Source: Wolbachia endosymbiont of Litomosoides brasiliensis (lineage in GTDB: Bacteria; Pseudomonadota; Alphaproteobacteria; Rickettsiales; Anaplasmataceae). Taken from it: a stretch of 64,000 nucleotides of DNA. Every line of letters starts with the position of its first letter. The first letter of the stretch is position 1. This document shows, piece after piece, positions 28,630 to 38,450 of this stretch. The translations under genes were made by a program, and so were the position numbers. The stretch covers positions 1-64,000 of the forward strand of contig NZ_WQMO01000002.1 in the NCBI RefSeq assembly GCF_013366805.1, written 5' to 3'. Below the pieces are notes generated by a model. The model ran no database searches and was not told where the DNA came from. It saw only the letters and a list, made by a program, of their open reading frames with translations.

Positions 28630-28660
28630 CTTGTAATCGGCGAGTCCTATACTTATATAT
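28630..28660 (+). promoter_or_regulatory. dnaK promoter: overlapping RpoH-like and sigma-70-like boxes
   Basis: CTTG (28630-28633), 18 bases, then CTTATATAT (28652-28660) matches the alphaproteobacterial heat-shock (RpoH) pattern CTTG-N17/18-CYTATNT. TTGTAA (28631-28636), 17 bases, then TATATA (28654-28659) fits sigma-70 on the same bases. The dnaK ATG is about 38 bases downstream, and GGGAG precedes it. Confidence 0.5.
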
Positions 28661-28697
28661 TCTTATATCAGACAACATTTATAAGGGAGTATTCATT

Positions 28698-30605
28698 ATG
28701 GGAAGGGCAATAGGTATAGATCTTGGAACAACAAATTCTTGTGTTGCAATACAAGGTAAGATAATAGAAAATAAAGAAGGAGCAAGGACTACTCCGTCTG
28801 TAGTTGCATTTACTTCATCAGGAGAGAGATTAATTGGCGCTCCAGCAAAGAGGCAAGCAACCACCAATGCAAGTAATACTTTTTTTGCTACTAAGAGATT
28901 AATAGGTCGTCAGTATGGTGATCCTGAAGTGAAAGGTCTAAATGTGCCGTATAAAGTGTTTGCAGCAAAAAATGGTGATGCATGGATTAAAACAACAGAT
29001 GGTAAAGAATACTCCCCTAGTCAAATTGGTGCTTTTATACTACAAAATCTAAAAGAAGCAGCAGAAGCTTATCTTGGGGAAGAAGTGAAGGATGCTGTGA
29101 TAACAGTGCCAGCATACTTCAACGATTCTCAACGTCAAGCAACAAAAGATGCAGGAAAAATTGCTGGGTTGAATGTACTTAGAATAGTTAATGAACCAAC
29201 TGCTGCGGCACTTGCTTATGGTCTTGATAAGAAGCATGGTCACACAATAGTGGTATATGACCTTGGTGGTGGTACATTTGACGTTTCAATACTTGAAATA
29301 GGTGATGGAGTTTTTGAAGTAAAAGCTACGAATGGTGATACCCACCTTGGAGGTGAAGACTTTGATAATGCAATAGTAAGTTATTTACTAGATGAATTTA
29401 AGAAAGGTAATGGCATTGATCTAAAAAATGATCCAATGGCTATGCAAAGAATCAAAGAAGCTGCTGAAAAAGCGAAGATTGAATTATCAAGTGCAATGGA
29501 AACGGAAATAAATCTGCCATTTATTACGGCTGATGCAAGTGGTCCAAAACACTTGAATATGAAATTAACAAGAGCAAAACTTGAAAGCTTAGTAAATGAT
29601 TTAATTGAAAGAACTATAGCTCCTTGCAAAAGAGCTCTTGAGGATGCTGGTTTATCTGCTAATCAAATTGGTGAAGTGGTGCTTGTTGGTGGTATGACTC
29701 GCATGCCAAAGGTAATAGAGAAAGTTAAAGAATTCTTTGGCAAGGACCCACATAGAGGAGTAAATCCTGATGAAGTTGTAGCAATTGGCGCTGCGATACA
29801 AGCAGGAATCGTTCAAGGTGATGTAAGGGATGTGTTATTACTTGATGTAACTCCGCTTTCCCTTGGTATTGAAACTTTAGGAGGGGTGTTCACTCCACTT
29901 ATTGAGCGTAATACTACTATTCCTACTAAAAAATCTCAGGTATTTTCAACTGCAGAAGATAATCAAACGGCTGTAACAATTAAAGTGTATCAAGGTGAAA
30001 GGAAATTGGCAGTTGATAATAAGCTGCTTGGTCAATTTGGTTTGGAGGGTATACCACCTGCTCCTCATGGAGTTCCTCAGATCGAAGTGACATTTGATAT
30101 AGATGCAAATGGAATAGTACATGTCTCTGCAAAAGATAAAGCTACTGGGAAAGAACAGAAGATACGTATTCAGTCTTCAGGTGGTTTGTCTGAGGGTGAA
30201 ATAAATCGTATGATAAAAGAGGCTGAGGAAAAGGCACAAGAAGATGAGAAACGCAAAAAATTTATTGAAGTGAAGAACCAAGCAGATAGCTTAGTTCATT
30301 CTACGGAAAAGTCTCTGAAAGAGTATGGTTATAAGGTTTCACCAGAAGATAAATCTGCTATTGAAAATGCAGTTAATGAATTAAAAGGGGCTAGTAAATC
30401 TGATAACATTGATGACACTAATGCAATACAACAAAAAATTACTAATCTTTCTCAATTATCTATGAAGCTTGGAGAGGCTATGTATAAGGAATCTCAGCAA
30501 CAACAGGGAAAAGAAAGCTCTGCTAGTTCATCCACAACGAATGAGGAAGAAAAAGTAGTAGATTCTGATTATCAAGACATAGATAATAGGGAAGAGAGTA
30601 AATAA
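28698..30605 (+). CDS. dnaK: Chaperone DnaK (Hsp70)
   Basis: 635 residues, normal length. The ATPase domain (1-~385) has [13 protein letters not shown] at the start, the phosphate-binding [15 protein letters not shown] and [13 protein letters not shown]. The interdomain linker [15 protein letters not shown] precedes the beta-sandwich substrate domain and helical lid. The C-terminal tail is S/T/E-rich and ends in EES K. Works with ClpB (this window) and with DnaJ/GrpE (not here). Ribosome-binding site AAGGGAG upstream. A palindromic repeat 13 bases after the stop may help end transcription. Confidence 0.98.
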   Translation: MGRAIGIDLGTTNSCVAIQGKIIENKEGARTTPSVVAFTSSGERLIGAPAKRQATTNASNTFFATKRLIGRQYGDPEVKGLNVPYKVFAAKNGDAWIKTTDGKEYSPSQIGAFILQNLKEAAEAYLGEEVKDAVITVPAYFNDSQRQATKDAGKIAGLNVLRIVNEPTAAALAYGLDKKHGHTIVVYDLGGGTFDVSILEIGDGVFEVKATNGDTHLGGEDFDNAIVSYLLDEFKKGNGIDLKNDPMAMQRIKEAAEKAKIELSSAMETEINLPFITADASGPKHLNMKLTRAKLESLVNDLIERTIAPCKRALEDAGLSANQIGEVVLVGGMTRMPKVIEKVKEFFGKDPHRGVNPDEVVAIGAAIQAGIVQGDVRDVLLLDVTPLSLGIETLGGVFTPLIERNTTIPTKKSQVFSTAEDNQTAVTIKVYQGERKLAVDNKLLGQFGLEGIPPAPHGVPQIEVTFDIDANGIVHVSAKDKATGKEQKIRIQSSGGLSEGEINRMIKEAEEKAQEDEKRKKFIEVKNQADSLVHSTEKSLKEYGYKVSPEDKSAIENAVNELKGASKSDNIDDTNAIQQKITNLSQLSMKLGEAMYKESQQQQGKESSASSSTTNEEEKVVDSDYQDIDNREESK

Positions 30606-30617
30606 GAGTGTATTTTG

Positions 30618-30634
30618 CCAGCGCTTGACGCTGG
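30618..30634. repeat. Palindromic element copy downstream of dnaK
   Basis: CCAGCG-CTTGA-CGCTGG followed by AATCTAGGGAG. The same core occurs (diverged) inside rluC at 63331-63343, and related palindromes lie at 32233-32255, 33684-33706 and 63245-63268. As a 6-bp GC-rich hairpin directly after dnaK it could act as a terminator or mRNA-stabilising structure. Confidence 0.6.
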
Positions 30635-30677
30635 AATCTAGGGAGAGAGGACTAGTATTAATTACTTAGATGACAGA

Positions 30678-30962
30678 ATGGATATCATTAAGACAATAGA
30701 AGAAAAAATACGCAGTTCAATAGATGTAATTGATGTTGATATTATCGATGAATCTGTAAAGCATACAAGTCATTATTTTTCTTCGTCTTCTTCAACACTA
30801 CCTTCACATATCAAGCTAGTACTAATATCTGACAGTTTTGCCGGAATGGATAGCCTCAAAAGGCACAAGTTGATTTATAAGTTATTAAAGAGTGAGATAG
30901 AGCTAATACATGCAATTTCTCTTCACTTATATACGCAAAGCGAATACAATTTAAAAAATTGA
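30678..30962 (+). CDS. bolA: BolA-family protein
   Basis: 94 residues. BolA proteins bind monothiol glutaredoxins and shared iron-sulfur clusters and affect envelope and stress responses. The family pattern is clear: SHYFSSSSSTLPSHIKLVLISDSFAGMDSLKRHKLIY, read in segments as a beta strand (HIKLVLIS), the F-x-G-x-x-x-x-x-R-H signature, then a helix (LLKSEIELIHAISLHLYT). It lies 9 bases before the MetC-type gene on the same strand. Confidence 0.85.
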   Translation: MDIIKTIEEKIRSSIDVIDVDIIDESVKHTSHYFSSSSSTLPSHIKLVLISDSFAGMDSLKRHKLIYKLLKSEIELIHAISLHLYTQSEYNLKN

Positions 30963-30971
30963 TAACAGAAC

Positions 30972-32213
30972 GTGAAAGAGGAATCTTTATTAGTTAAAGC
31001 AGGAAGAAAGTTTGAAGACTACAAAGGTTCTATGAATCCACCAGTTTATCATTCTTCTACCATATTATTTCCTACTTACAAGAACTACTTAGATGCAGCA
31101 AATGGAAAAAGCATATATGATGTGGTGAATGATGATGTTGTAAGAGATTATAGCTACAGTAGTGTAGGCACTCCCACCGTTCATTATTTTTCAAATGCAC
31201 TTGCTGAAATTGAGGGTAGGGGACAAGCATTAATCTATCCTTCTGGGTTGTTTGCACTTACTTTTACCGTTCTGACTTTTGCTAGAGCAGGTTCGCATGT
31301 TTTAATTCAAGATAATAGCTATTACCGACTTAAGAGGTTTGCCGAGAATGAGCTACCAAAAAGAGGAGTAGAGGTAACCTTCTATGATCCAACACAGGAT
31401 ATAGCTAGTTTGATTCAGAATAATACTGAATTAATAATGGTCGAGACTCCTGGTTCTGTAACGTTTGAGATTTCAAATATAGAACATATAGTGAAGGTTT
31501 CTAAGGAGCATAAAATCTTGACCGTCTGTGATAATTCGTGGGCTACTCCTTTGTTGTTTAGGCCACTTGATTATAGTATTGATGTTGCACTGTATGGGGT
31601 TACAAAGTATATAGCCGGTCACTCAGATTTATTGATGGGAGCCATTATTGCTGAAGGTGAGGTTTTTAAATTACTTTATGAGAACTGCAAGAATTACGGA
31701 GTTACTGTGCAACCATACGACTGTTACCTTGCACATCGAGGGCTAAGAACACTGCACACACGCATGAGAAAGCATCAAAGTACAGCAATGGAAGTGGCAA
31801 AATGGTTAGAAAAGCATCCGAAAATCAAAAAAGTCTTATATCCAGCACTTCCTTCCCACCCTCAACATGAATTATGGAAAAGTTACTTCAAGGGGGCAAG
31901 TAGCGTATTTAGTATAGTACTGGATAGAGAATATTCATGTGAGGAACTAAGCTATATGGTTGATCATATGAAAATTTTTAATATCGGTGCTTCTTGGGGA
32001 GGGTGTGATAGCTTGATATTACCAATAGATCGTAAGTCTGTGTTAAGATCTGTAATGAATTCAGATTATAGTGGAAGTTTTGTACGAATATTTTGTGGGC
32101 TAGAAGATCCTGAAGATTTAATTTCTGATTTGAGTGCTGCACTAGCAAGGTTGCCATGTTTGGGCTTTCAAGCTGATGAAGTAGGACATGATACTGAGAG
32201 AGTTACTGCATGA
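30972..32213 (+). CDS. metC: Cystathionine beta-lyase-like PLP enzyme (Cys/Met metabolism family)
   Basis: 413 residues, PLP fold type I. Seen: VYHSSTILFPTY near the N-terminus, YSYSSVGTPTVHYF, the phosphate-binding YPSGLFALT, the PLP aspartate in CDNSWATP, and the Schiff-base lysine K212 in YGVTKYIAGHSDLLMG. The start is GTG at 30972 (no ATG before residue 21). The family splits cystathionine, and MetC of E. coli also racemises alanine. Wolbachia is reported to lack a normal alanine racemase, so a role in D-Ala supply has been proposed; I cannot test that here. The gene's last 26 bases overlap the start of murE, which supports a link to cell-wall precursors. Confidence 0.9.
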   Translation: MKEESLLVKAGRKFEDYKGSMNPPVYHSSTILFPTYKNYLDAANGKSIYDVVNDDVVRDYSYSSVGTPTVHYFSNALAEIEGRGQALIYPSGLFALTFTVLTFARAGSHVLIQDNSYYRLKRFAENELPKRGVEVTFYDPTQDIASLIQNNTELIMVETPGSVTFEISNIEHIVKVSKEHKILTVCDNSWATPLLFRPLDYSIDVALYGVTKYIAGHSDLLMGAIIAEGEVFKLLYENCKNYGVTVQPYDCYLAHRGLRTLHTRMRKHQSTAMEVAKWLEKHPKIKKVLYPALPSHPQHELWKSYFKGASSVFSIVLDREYSCEELSYMVDHMKIFNIGASWGGCDSLILPIDRKSVLRSVMNSDYSGSFVRIFCGLEDPEDLISDLSAALARLPCLGFQADEVGHDTERVTA

Positions 32214-33678
32214 TATTGGTGGTCTTCCTGTTATCCCAGTGTCAAGCACTGGGATCCAGCAATTAGTGTTGCACACTGGAGCAATACTAGATAACTGCAC
32301 TATTGATTTTAACCTTGAGGTTAAGGGTGTTACGTGTAATCCAAGGAAAGTCAAAGACGGTTATCTTTTTGTTTGTGTATCAGAGGAAGGTGAGAGATGT
32401 GTAGGCAGTGTAAAAGCTTCAGCAATAATAGCAGGTTTTAATGCAGTTCCAGTGCATGGTGCTGAGACCTATATCTTCTACCCAAACCCTCTGGACATAT
32501 ATAGCAAGATAGTTAGCAGGTTTTATCGGTTTAAGCAGCTCAAATGTGTTGCTGCTGTGACGGGTACAAATGGTAAGACTTCGGTGGTGGAGTTTTGCCG
32601 CCAAATCTGGCAAAACGCGGGTTATAATGCAGCATCTGTGGGAACACTTGGAACATGTGTTAATAATGAAAGGAAAGATAATAACAGTGGCCTTACTACT
32701 CCGGATGCAGATGACCTCTATTTCACATTGCGTGATGTGAATAGCAAAAATATAGAACGCTTAGCATTGGAGGCTTCGAGTCATGGAATTGATCAGTATA
32801 GAATCCATGGATTAGCATTAAATGCTGCAGCTTTTACTAATTTCTCGCAAGATCATTTGGATTATCATAAAGACGTAAGTAAGTATTTTGAGGCTAAGAA
32901 AAGGTTATTTTACGAGGTGCTGCCAGAAGAAAAAACGGCAGTCTTAAATTCGGATATAGATGAATACTACACATTGCTTAAGATAGCTAAAAAACGTAAC
33001 AGCAAAGTCATAACATATGGGAAAACAGGCTCTGACATTACTTTATTAAGACAAATCCCCACCCCTGATGGTCAACATCTTACAATTAAAATTGGTAATA
33101 AAGTTTACCGTATGTTTTTTCCAGTTTTGGGGCAGTTTCAAGCATATAATTTACTGTGTGCAATAGGTATAGTTATTGTATCTAAGTTAGATTATCGGAA
33201 GATATGTATAAATAAACTCGTTTCTTTACCGGGAAGAATAGAAAAGGTAAAACCTTTTGCATTTGTAGATTACGCCCACACTCCAAGTGCGCTTAAACAA
33301 GCTCTGTTATCTTTAAAGTGGCATTTCAATAAAAAAATAGTTCTGGTTTTTGGTTGTGGTGGGAATCGTGATCAGGTAAAACGTGCAGAGATGGGTAAAA
33401 TAGCGAAGGTATATGCAGACAGAGTAATAGTCACAGATGATAATCCGCGTGGTGAAGATCCAGCAAAAATTCGTCGCGATATTTTGCTATATTGCTCTGA
33501 TGGACTAGAGGTAAGGGATAGGAGAAAAGCTATAAGGAAGGGTATAAATATTGCCTATGATGAGAATATGATTCTGCTTGTTGCAGGAAAAGGGCATGAA
33601 AGATTTCAAATTGTAGGGAACAAAACTTTTGAATTTAGTGATGTTGAGGTTATTAAAAATCACATTTTAATGTACTGA
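32188..33678 (+). CDS. murE: UDP-N-acetylmuramoyl-tripeptide synthetase (meso-DAP adding)
   Basis: Adds meso-diaminopimelate to UDP-MurNAc-L-Ala-D-Glu on the way to lipid II. 496 residues. ATP loop TGTNGKT at 125-131, central signature EASSHGID, carbamylated-lysine region YFEAKKRLF, and DNPR at 418-421, the motif selecting meso-DAP over lysine. The N-terminus starts as in the family (MILRELLHD). It then has ~28 foreign residues (about 11-38, including VIPVSSTGIQQL) coded by a palindromic repeat before rejoining at VKGVTCNPRKVKDGYLF. The start lies inside metC. An enzyme with this insert should still fold because the insert falls before the first conserved strand. Confidence 0.96.
   Translation: MILRELLHDIGGLPVIPVSSTGIQQLVLHTGAILDNCTIDFNLEVKGVTCNPRKVKDGYLFVCVSEEGERCVGSVKASAIIAGFNAVPVHGAETYIFYPNPLDIYSKIVSRFYRFKQLKCVAAVTGTNGKTSVVEFCRQIWQNAGYNAASVGTLGTCVNNERKDNNSGLTTPDADDLYFTLRDVNSKNIERLALEASSHGIDQYRIHGLALNAAAFTNFSQDHLDYHKDVSKYFEAKKRLFYEVLPEEKTAVLNSDIDEYYTLLKIAKKRNSKVITYGKTGSDITLLRQIPTPDGQHLTIKIGNKVYRMFFPVLGQFQAYNLLCAIGIVIVSKLDYRKICINKLVSLPGRIEKVKPFAFVDYAHTPSALKQALLSLKWHFNKKIVLVFGCGGNRDQVKRAEMGKIAKVYADRVIVTDDNPRGEDPAKIRRDILLYCSDGLEVRDRRKAIRKGINIAYDENMILLVAGKGHERFQIVGNKTFEFSDVEVIKNHILMY
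32221..32290 (+). repeat. Protein-coding palindromic element inside murE
   Basis: ATCCCAGT-GTCAAGC-ACTGGGAT (32233-32255) is an 8-bp inverted repeat in the form common to Wolbachia small palindromic elements (TGTCATCCCAGTG...CACTGGGATCCAGC). It is in frame with murE, has no stop and adds about 25-28 residues. In-frame palindromes of this kind are known from Rickettsia (RPE) and have been described in Wolbachia (WPE). Element borders are estimates. Confidence 0.7.
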
Positions 33679-33683
33679 TTTTC

Positions 33684-33706
33684 ACAGTATCAAGCACTAG
33701 GATGAC
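33684..33706. repeat. Decayed palindromic element after murE
   Basis: CAGTATCAAGCACTAGGATGAC resembles the murE palindrome (CAGTGTCAAGCACTGGGAT) with point changes that weaken the stem. It lies 6 bases past the murE stop, in the same strand sense. Confidence 0.45.
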
Positions 33707-33771
33707 ACCAAAAGTGGGCTACTGATTTTTTATATGGGTTACGCAAAAGTTCTTCACCGTTCTTGTAAATG

Positions 33772-34128
33772 ATACTAATTCCCACTACAAAAGAGAACAC
33801 AATAACTGAAGTAAGATAGCCAGGTTTTAAATGGCGTTAAAATCAAAATTATTGGATGAAAGGGTCGTGAAATCAGCTATGTTACAAAAAAACTAGAGGG
33901 GAAAAATTTTCGCTCCCCCTCAACATCGTCAATTTGAACAAGTTGGGTATGATACAAGAAAACCCTAATATTTACCATTAAAGAAATGAAAATAAGAACA
34001 CAGGAAAAATTTAGCTTGAATGTTAGCAAGTCTACAGTACACTTTTATTACGCCAAGACCAATTTATGATGAACAAGATAAAAGTATACAGGAGAAGAGT
34101 TAAAAAAAAACTTAACGAGGCTATTGGT
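33772..34128 (+). mobile_element. IS630-family remnant, plus orientation, 5' third
   Basis: Left terminal repeat ATACTAATTCCCACTACAAA, then the first part of the transposase (ATGGCGTTAAAATCAAAATT at about 33831) with deletions. It ends at ...GAGGCTATTGGTAA, where an inverted copy begins. The same break occurs at 37542. Confidence 0.75.
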
Positions 34129-34129
34129 A

Positions 34130-34876
34130 ATACTAATTCTCGTTGTTGGTAGATTAAATAGGTAACATTGTGGCGTAAGAAAGAGAGGTAATAAATTTGT
34201 ACAAAGTGCTCTCACGCAAAGCAATTTTATTATAGGTTTTGTTACGCAGAATGTTCTATTTATATACAACCAAAGTTTCCCGACAGGATTGAGCTCAAGT
34301 GAATTGGTAGCAGGTATATAATCTAATATTTTTAGGTACCTTTAAATTTTTTGACTTATATCAACTAGCATAATCTATAACAAGAAAGGCTTCTCGTGTT
34401 CTTAAATATTGTAATATTTGTCCAAGAAATATATTCATACAATCAGTGTTGATATTTGATACAAATAAGCTAAAATCCTTTCCATCTCTAGAAGAGATTG
34501 CACTATAGAGATAAAAATTTTGTCTATCTAATTTTACTTTAACCTGTGTTCTAACACCCTTTTTAAATCACCCGTATCCAACTTTTGAATGTGTTAAACT
34601 TATGATTCATCAAAGAAAAATAACTCTTGTTATTGGCCAGGATACTCACCGACAGCCTTATTAAGTTTTCTTCAAACTCTTCTCCTGTATACCTTTATCT
34701 TATTCATCTTGATTCTGATTCAATCTAGTTTTTCTAAGGTGTTAAGGGGGAACAAAAATTTTCTCCTCTTTTAAATTTTAGGTGCTTTATATTTTTGTTA
34801 CGACTGTTATACTGTGCTTTTTTCTGCGATTACGGCATTTAGTTTTTTTTGCAACATAGTAGTGGGAATTGGCATA
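34130..34876 (-). mobile_element. IS630-family remnant, minus orientation, both ends present
   Basis: Begins with ATACTAATTCTCGTTGTTGG and ends ...AGTGGGAATTGGCAT. The interior holds transposase relics on the minus strand: GATTGAGCTCAAGTGAATTG from the NPIER region, a FFFDES-type first-aspartate region at about 34597-34620, and the HTH end. It has internal deletions and several stops. Confidence 0.75.
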
Positions 34877-35102
34877 AGACAAAAGACGAGTCAGTGGAGC
34901 GATAGGGAGCAGTTGAATAGTAAAAATTGTAGAATGGGATGGGTTAAATAAGGCGCAACTCAGCTAACATCTTGCACGGTTTGAGGAGAAAATAGAGACC
35001 TTTCTCAAATCTAATGTTCATACAGATATGTGCTTGACACTGAAATAATACTGCTAGCTATGAAAATTGCTCTTAAAGCACAATTTTTGTGTATCATCAA
35101 TT
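34877..35102. terminator. Gap after ispG with a hairpin at 35063-35087
   Basis: AAAATTG (35063-35069) and CAATTTT (35081-35087) form a 7-bp stem with an 11-base loop, followed by T on the plus strand. It lies 16 bases past the ispG stop. AT-rich, so weak as a terminator. Nothing else was recognised in the gap. Confidence 0.3.
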
Positions 35103-36410
35103 TTATGTGTAATGCTCCTTCACATAGTCATCGATAATTACCTTAAATTCTTCAAAGATGTTATTACCCTGTAGAGTTTTAAAATACTTCCCATCTTTAT
35201 AAACCGCTGAAATGGGCTTTTCTCCATATCCATGTAAGCTAATTCCTAAATTAGCATGTTTGCTTTCTCCGGGGCCATTTACGATACAACCCATGACAGC
35301 GATGTTCATATGCTCTACACCTGGATTTTTTTTCTTCCATACCGGCATACGAATTTTTATATAATCATTTACTTTTTCGGTCAATATACGAAAACGATCA
35401 CTATTTGTACGTCCACAACCTGGACACGAATTAACTTGAGGATTAAAGTGACGCAAGCCTATGGACTGCAGTATTTCTTGACACACTGTTACTTCATTAA
35501 CTCGTGATTCACCAGGACGTTGAGTTAATGAAGCCCGTATCGTATCTCCAATGCCATTTTGTAGTAAGTAAGTAAGCCCTGCTGTGGTATTTATCATGCC
35601 TTTGTTGCCCATACCAGCTTCAGTTAAACCCAAATGCAAGGCATAATTAGAAGATTTTGCAAGAGCCGTATAAACTGAAATCAAATCTTGCACTCTACTG
35701 ACTTTACACGAAATAACTATTTTATCTGAACTGAGGCCAATTTCTTCAGCTTTTTGTGCACTATTGAGAGCTGACATTACAAGTGCCTTGCGCAATATAA
35801 CGTTAGAAGATTTTGGATTACTGGATAAAGAATTTTCATCCATCAATTTTTGTGAAAGGTATTTATCAAGACTACCCCAATTTACCCCAATCCTAACCGG
35901 GATATTATGCGTTATTGCATACTCTATAACCCTTTCAAACTTTTCATCACGTTTGTTGCCAAAGCCTATATTGCCTGGATTGATTCTAACCTTACCTAGT
36001 ATTTTGATGTTGTCTGGGTAATCTCGAACTAACTTATCTAGCTCATACTGCCCACAGCCTACCAATATCTTGCCGTCGAAGCCTTCTTTATTTATCTCTT
36101 CTACTATATAAGGTATTGCTCTTGCTACTTCCTCTGAGTTTAAAGCAATCCGCACCAGCTCTGAACCTGAACGTGCTAATTCTATTATTTCTTTTGCATA
36201 TTGCTTAGCACTGCTTTTTACATCATCAGAACCTATGTGTACACCAAGTGCCATAGATTGTACAACTATAGGATTATTTCCACCTATCTTTACTTGTCCG
36301 ACTTTTACAACATAAGTCTTATGCCGAGGAGCAGGTAATAATTCACATACTTCATTACTCAAGTCATAATCTACCAGATCTCCATTCAACATGTTATTAA
36401 TTTGCTGCAT
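35103..36410 (-). CDS. ispG: 4-hydroxy-3-methylbut-2-en-1-yl diphosphate synthase
   Basis: Iron-sulfur enzyme of the MEP pathway converting MEcPP to HMBPP. 435 residues, as usual for Proteobacteria. TIM-barrel part: [55 protein letters not shown]. The C-terminal 4Fe-4S part has NSCPGCGRT (two Cys), a third Cys in [14 protein letters not shown]. The ATG at 36410 lies inside the upstream secreted-protein gene by 14 bases. dxr of the same pathway is at 15452. Confidence 0.97.
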   Translation of the reverse strand: MQQINNMLNGDLVDYDLSNEVCELLPAPRHKTYVVKVGQVKIGGNNPIVVQSMALGVHIGSDDVKSSAKQYAKEIIELARSGSELVRIALNSEEVARAIPYIVEEINKEGFDGKILVGCGQYELDKLVRDYPDNIKILGKVRINPGNIGFGNKRDEKFERVIEYAITHNIPVRIGVNWGSLDKYLSQKLMDENSLSSNPKSSNVILRKALVMSALNSAQKAEEIGLSSDKIVISCKVSRVQDLISVYTALAKSSNYALHLGLTEAGMGNKGMINTTAGLTYLLQNGIGDTIRASLTQRPGESRVNEVTVCQEILQSIGLRHFNPQVNSCPGCGRTNSDRFRILTEKVNDYIKIRMPVWKKKNPGVEHMNIAVMGCIVNGPGESKHANLGISLHGYGEKPISAVYKDGKYFKTLQGNNIFEEFKVIIDDYVKEHYT

Positions 36411-37023
36411 CAGCTACACTTCCAAGCAAATCCGAGTCGTTTGAACTAACGTTATTTAAGTCGGCAATGGAATCATGTGAATAAGTTCTTTTTGATGGAG
36501 CATTTTTTATAGTAACACTTATAGGAGAAGCTTTTTTCTCCTGCGTTGAAGTGGCTTCTTTTCCTTCTTGTCGTTCACCTTCATGTTGCTCATCCTCACG
36601 TTGAGAAGTTGGTCCTTGATCTATGAATACAGCACCTTTTAAACGTGCAATGTTGATGCCATGTTGATTTACCATAGCATCCTCTTCATCGTTGATTACG
36701 CAAACTTCTGTATTACTCAGCTCGCTATCAAAGTGAGAAATTTTTTTTTCTTTTAGCTTCTTGGCCAGTTTTTCTTTGTTTATGTTAATATTAGTTCGAC
36801 CCTGTGACTTTTTTTTCTTTAGAAGCTCCCTACGCTTTTCATATAGTTTATATGACTCAGCGAAATCCTCATCTTCATGAAAGTTTGTACCACCAGGATT
36901 ACCAAGAGGTCTATATTTTTTACTAAACTTCACTTTAGATTTAGCTTCAGCATCTTGCACAGTAAAAAAGCTAAAAACCAAAAACACTAGTGTAGATAAA
37001 ACTCCAAAAAAAAACCTAAGCAT
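36397..37023 (-). CDS. Hypothetical secreted protein, Lys/Glu-rich
   Basis: 208 residues, family not recognised. A classic signal peptide ([20 protein letters not shown], likely cut after DAEA at ~27) is followed by a basic, then mixed-charge hydrophilic chain. About residues 62-100 are a lysine-rich, coiled-coil-like segment. The middle (about 145-170) is E/Q/H-rich and the end is Asn/Asp/Ser-rich ([14 protein letters not shown]). No membrane helix besides the signal. The 14-base overlap with ispG suggests co-transcription. It could be a periplasmic or exported, lineage-specific protein. Confidence 0.65.
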   Translation of the reverse strand: MLRFFFGVLSTLVFLVFSFFTVQDAEAKSKVKFSKKYRPLGNPGGTNFHEDEDFAESYKLYEKRRELLKKKKSQGRTNININKEKLAKKLKEKKISHFDSELSNTEVCVINDEEDAMVNQHGINIARLKGAVFIDQGPTSQREDEQHEGERQEGKEATSTQEKKASPISVTIKNAPSKRTYSHDSIADLNNVSSNDSDLLGSVADAAN

Positions 37024-37167
37024 ATGGTTCTATAGTAAACATTTTGCTTTAAAGAGTAGCAATTAACTTACTTTAAGTAAACCAGAATCTTTGCTAATTT
37101 TGTAATGAATAGTGACTTCATGTTTTGTTGATGTAAGCAAGATTTACATTTTTTAAATATTTATATA

Positions 37168-37542
37168 TACCTTACTGAAGTAAGTAAAATAGCAAGGTTT
37201 AAATGGCATTAAAATCAAAATTATTGGATGAAAAAGTCATGTGATCAGCAAAAGAAATGCTGAAGGAAGTGCAGAGTAACGTATATGTTGCAAAATGGAT
37301 AGAGCACCTAAAATTTAAAAAGAAGAAAAATTGTTTATTCCCCTTTAACATTGTAAAAAAACTAGATTGAATCATAGTCAGTTTGAACAAGTTAAAATAT
37401 GATAAGGGGACCCGAATATTGCATTAAAAAATGAGAATAAGAATCCAGGAAAAATTTAGCTTAAATGTTAGCAAGTCTACAGTAATGTGCAGAAAATAAG
37501 ATATACAGAAAGAGTTAAAAGAAATTAATGAGACTATTGGCA
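37168..37542 (+). mobile_element. IS630-family remnant, plus orientation, 5' third
   Basis: Starts inside the left end (CTTACTGAAGTAAGTAAAAT), keeps the transposase start (AAATGGCATTAAAATCAAAA at about 37200) and breaks at GAGACTATTGGCAA, the same point as the copy at 33772-34128, where an inverted copy follows. The whole is shifted and stopped. Confidence 0.75.
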
Positions 37543-38239
37543 ATACTAATTCTCATTATTAGTGAGTCAAATAAGTGGCATTGTAAAGTTGTTTAATTGC
37601 AGAGTGAGAAGGATGGGCAATAAATTTGCATAAAGCACTCTCAAGCAAATCAATTGTATTATAGACTTTATTACGCAAAATGCTCTGTTTTGTATACAAT
37701 TAAAGTACTCTCAATAGGATTGGGCTCAGGTGAGTATGGTAGAGGTATATAATCTTGATATTCTTAGGTACCTTTAAATTTTTTGACTTATGCTAACTAG
37801 CACAACACATGACAAGAAACGCTCCTCTCCGTGCAAACTAATTTTGCTTTAACTTGTATTCCAACGTCCTTTTGCTGTAAACTTACTGACATTCAAGCCA
37901 AATTTTTCCTGGATTCTTATTCTCATTTCTTTAATGTAATGTTCTGGTTTTCTTATATCATGCTCAACTCATTCGAATTGACTATGATTCAATCTAGTCT
38001 TTCTACGATGTTGAAGGGAAACAAACAATTTTTCTTCTTTTTAAATTTTAGGTGCTCCATCCATTTTGCAACATATACGTTACTCTGCACTTCCTTCAGC
38101 ATTTCTTTTGCTGATCACACGACTTTTTTATCCAATAATTTTGATTTTAATGTCATTTAAAATTCGCTATTTTACTTACTTTAGTGTAGCTCCTTTCCTA
38201 TTATTGCCTATCCGTTCTTTGTACAGTGGTAATTGGTAT
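37543..38239 (-). mobile_element. IS630-family remnant, minus orientation
   Basis: Starts ATACTAATTCTCATTATTAG and ends ...CAGTGGTAATTGGTAT. The DDE end motif region (GATTGGGCTCAGGTGAGTAT at about 37718-37737) is readable. A large internal piece between ~37830 and 37865 is deleted. No intact frame. Confidence 0.75.
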
Positions 38240-38450
38240 TAGATTGAATGAGACTTAAAATATTATTTTTCTTTCGTTCATTACATCAACCCTGACCTTC
38301 AACAGATACGTTTTCATTTTCCCTGGACATAGATGAATTTCCGTTCTTCTCGGCATAATTTTACATTTCTAGAGGATATTATAAAATAGAAATATCTTTA
38401 ACTTAAAAATCAACTAATTGTACGAGTAAATAAAGAAGAAACTTGAGCAC

